Part shown: positions 7,090 through 7,138 of the stretch, piece by piece
Position numbering within the stretch: position 1 is the first letter of the stretch
Layout: each line of letters begins with the position of its first letter
Source: Propionibacteriaceae bacterium AM104-82
GTDB lineage: Bacteria; Actinomycetota; Actinomycetes; Propionibacteriales; Propionibacteriaceae
Assembly (NCBI GenBank): GCA_027658995.1
Contig: JAQDQK010000041.1
Coordinates: 1-7,138, forward strand
DNA length: 7,138 nucleotides
Direction: 5' to 3'
Notes under the pieces: model-generated
Database searches by the model: none
The model's input: the letters and a program-made list of their open reading frames with translations, nothing else
What the model was told of the DNA's origin: nothing
Position numbers and translations under genes: made by a program

Positions 7090-7138
7090 TCATACCTGCG
7101 GTGGGTCGAGGTTGAGTCCGCCGCCGATGAGGAGCATG
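7090..7138 (-). CDS. Possible 3' end of an upstream minus-strand gene (partial)
   Basis: Minus-strand codons from the right edge read MLLIGGGLNLDPPQV and then TGA (7090-7092). The frame is open to the edge, and the residues and G/C-rich third positions look coding-like. If real, this gene ends 67 bases before ATG 7022, so it could share a transcript with the sensor-ATPase. Fifteen codons are too few to identify a family, and chance is not excluded. Confidence 0.3.
   Translation of the reverse strand, partial: MLLIGGGLNLDPPQV

Noticed and set aside
539..7111. Shared 12-mer GGTGGGTCGAGG at 539-550 and 7100-7111, considered as an island or attachment repeat
   Set aside because: The match does not extend further, and such a G-rich 12-mer can easily recur by chance in this DNA.
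1..7138. CRISPR arrays, tRNA or rRNA genes, riboswitches
   Set aside because: No regularly spaced repeat series and no cloverleaf or rRNA-like sequence was seen. The only direct repeats are the pair in the IS end.

Overview
The window comes from a high-GC actinobacterium. The central genes use strongly G/C-ending codons, and they match the actinobacterial layout of the late-competence genes comEA and comEC. I cannot name a genus.

Layout, left to right. Bases 1-58 look like the outer end of an IS21-type insertion sequence whose body lies off the left edge. It carries two near-identical 20-base direct repeats and ends in CA. The insertion cuts through an unrecognised minus-strand gene that begins at 396 with a good ribosome binding site, leaving about 112 codons. 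Bases 397-746 hold nothing I can support as a gene. comEA (747-1613) and comEC (1610-3907) follow on the plus strand. They overlap by ATGA and encode, respectively, the membrane-anchored DNA receptor and the DNA channel for transformation. ComEC is full length, with an intact metallo-beta-lactamase-like domain.

Downstream of comEC, the holA gene expected from many actinobacterial genomes is absent. A roughly 295-base convergent gap is found instead, with only short open stretches that may be gene remnants. A large minus-strand gene (4203-7022) then encodes a multidomain protein: a helix-turn-helix-like N-terminus, a P-loop NTPase and C-terminal Sel1/TPR-like repeats. It is less GC-rich than the com genes. 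Its architecture is that of actinobacterial STAND-like/AAA sensor proteins of unknown function, possibly regulatory or defensive. The last bases hold what may be the 3' end of another minus-strand gene.

Overall, a conserved two-gene competence operon sits between an IS-broken gene on the left and an accessory-looking sensor-ATPase gene on the right. The sensor-ATPase and the break in the comEC neighbourhood are the most interesting parts. Nothing here proves a new system.
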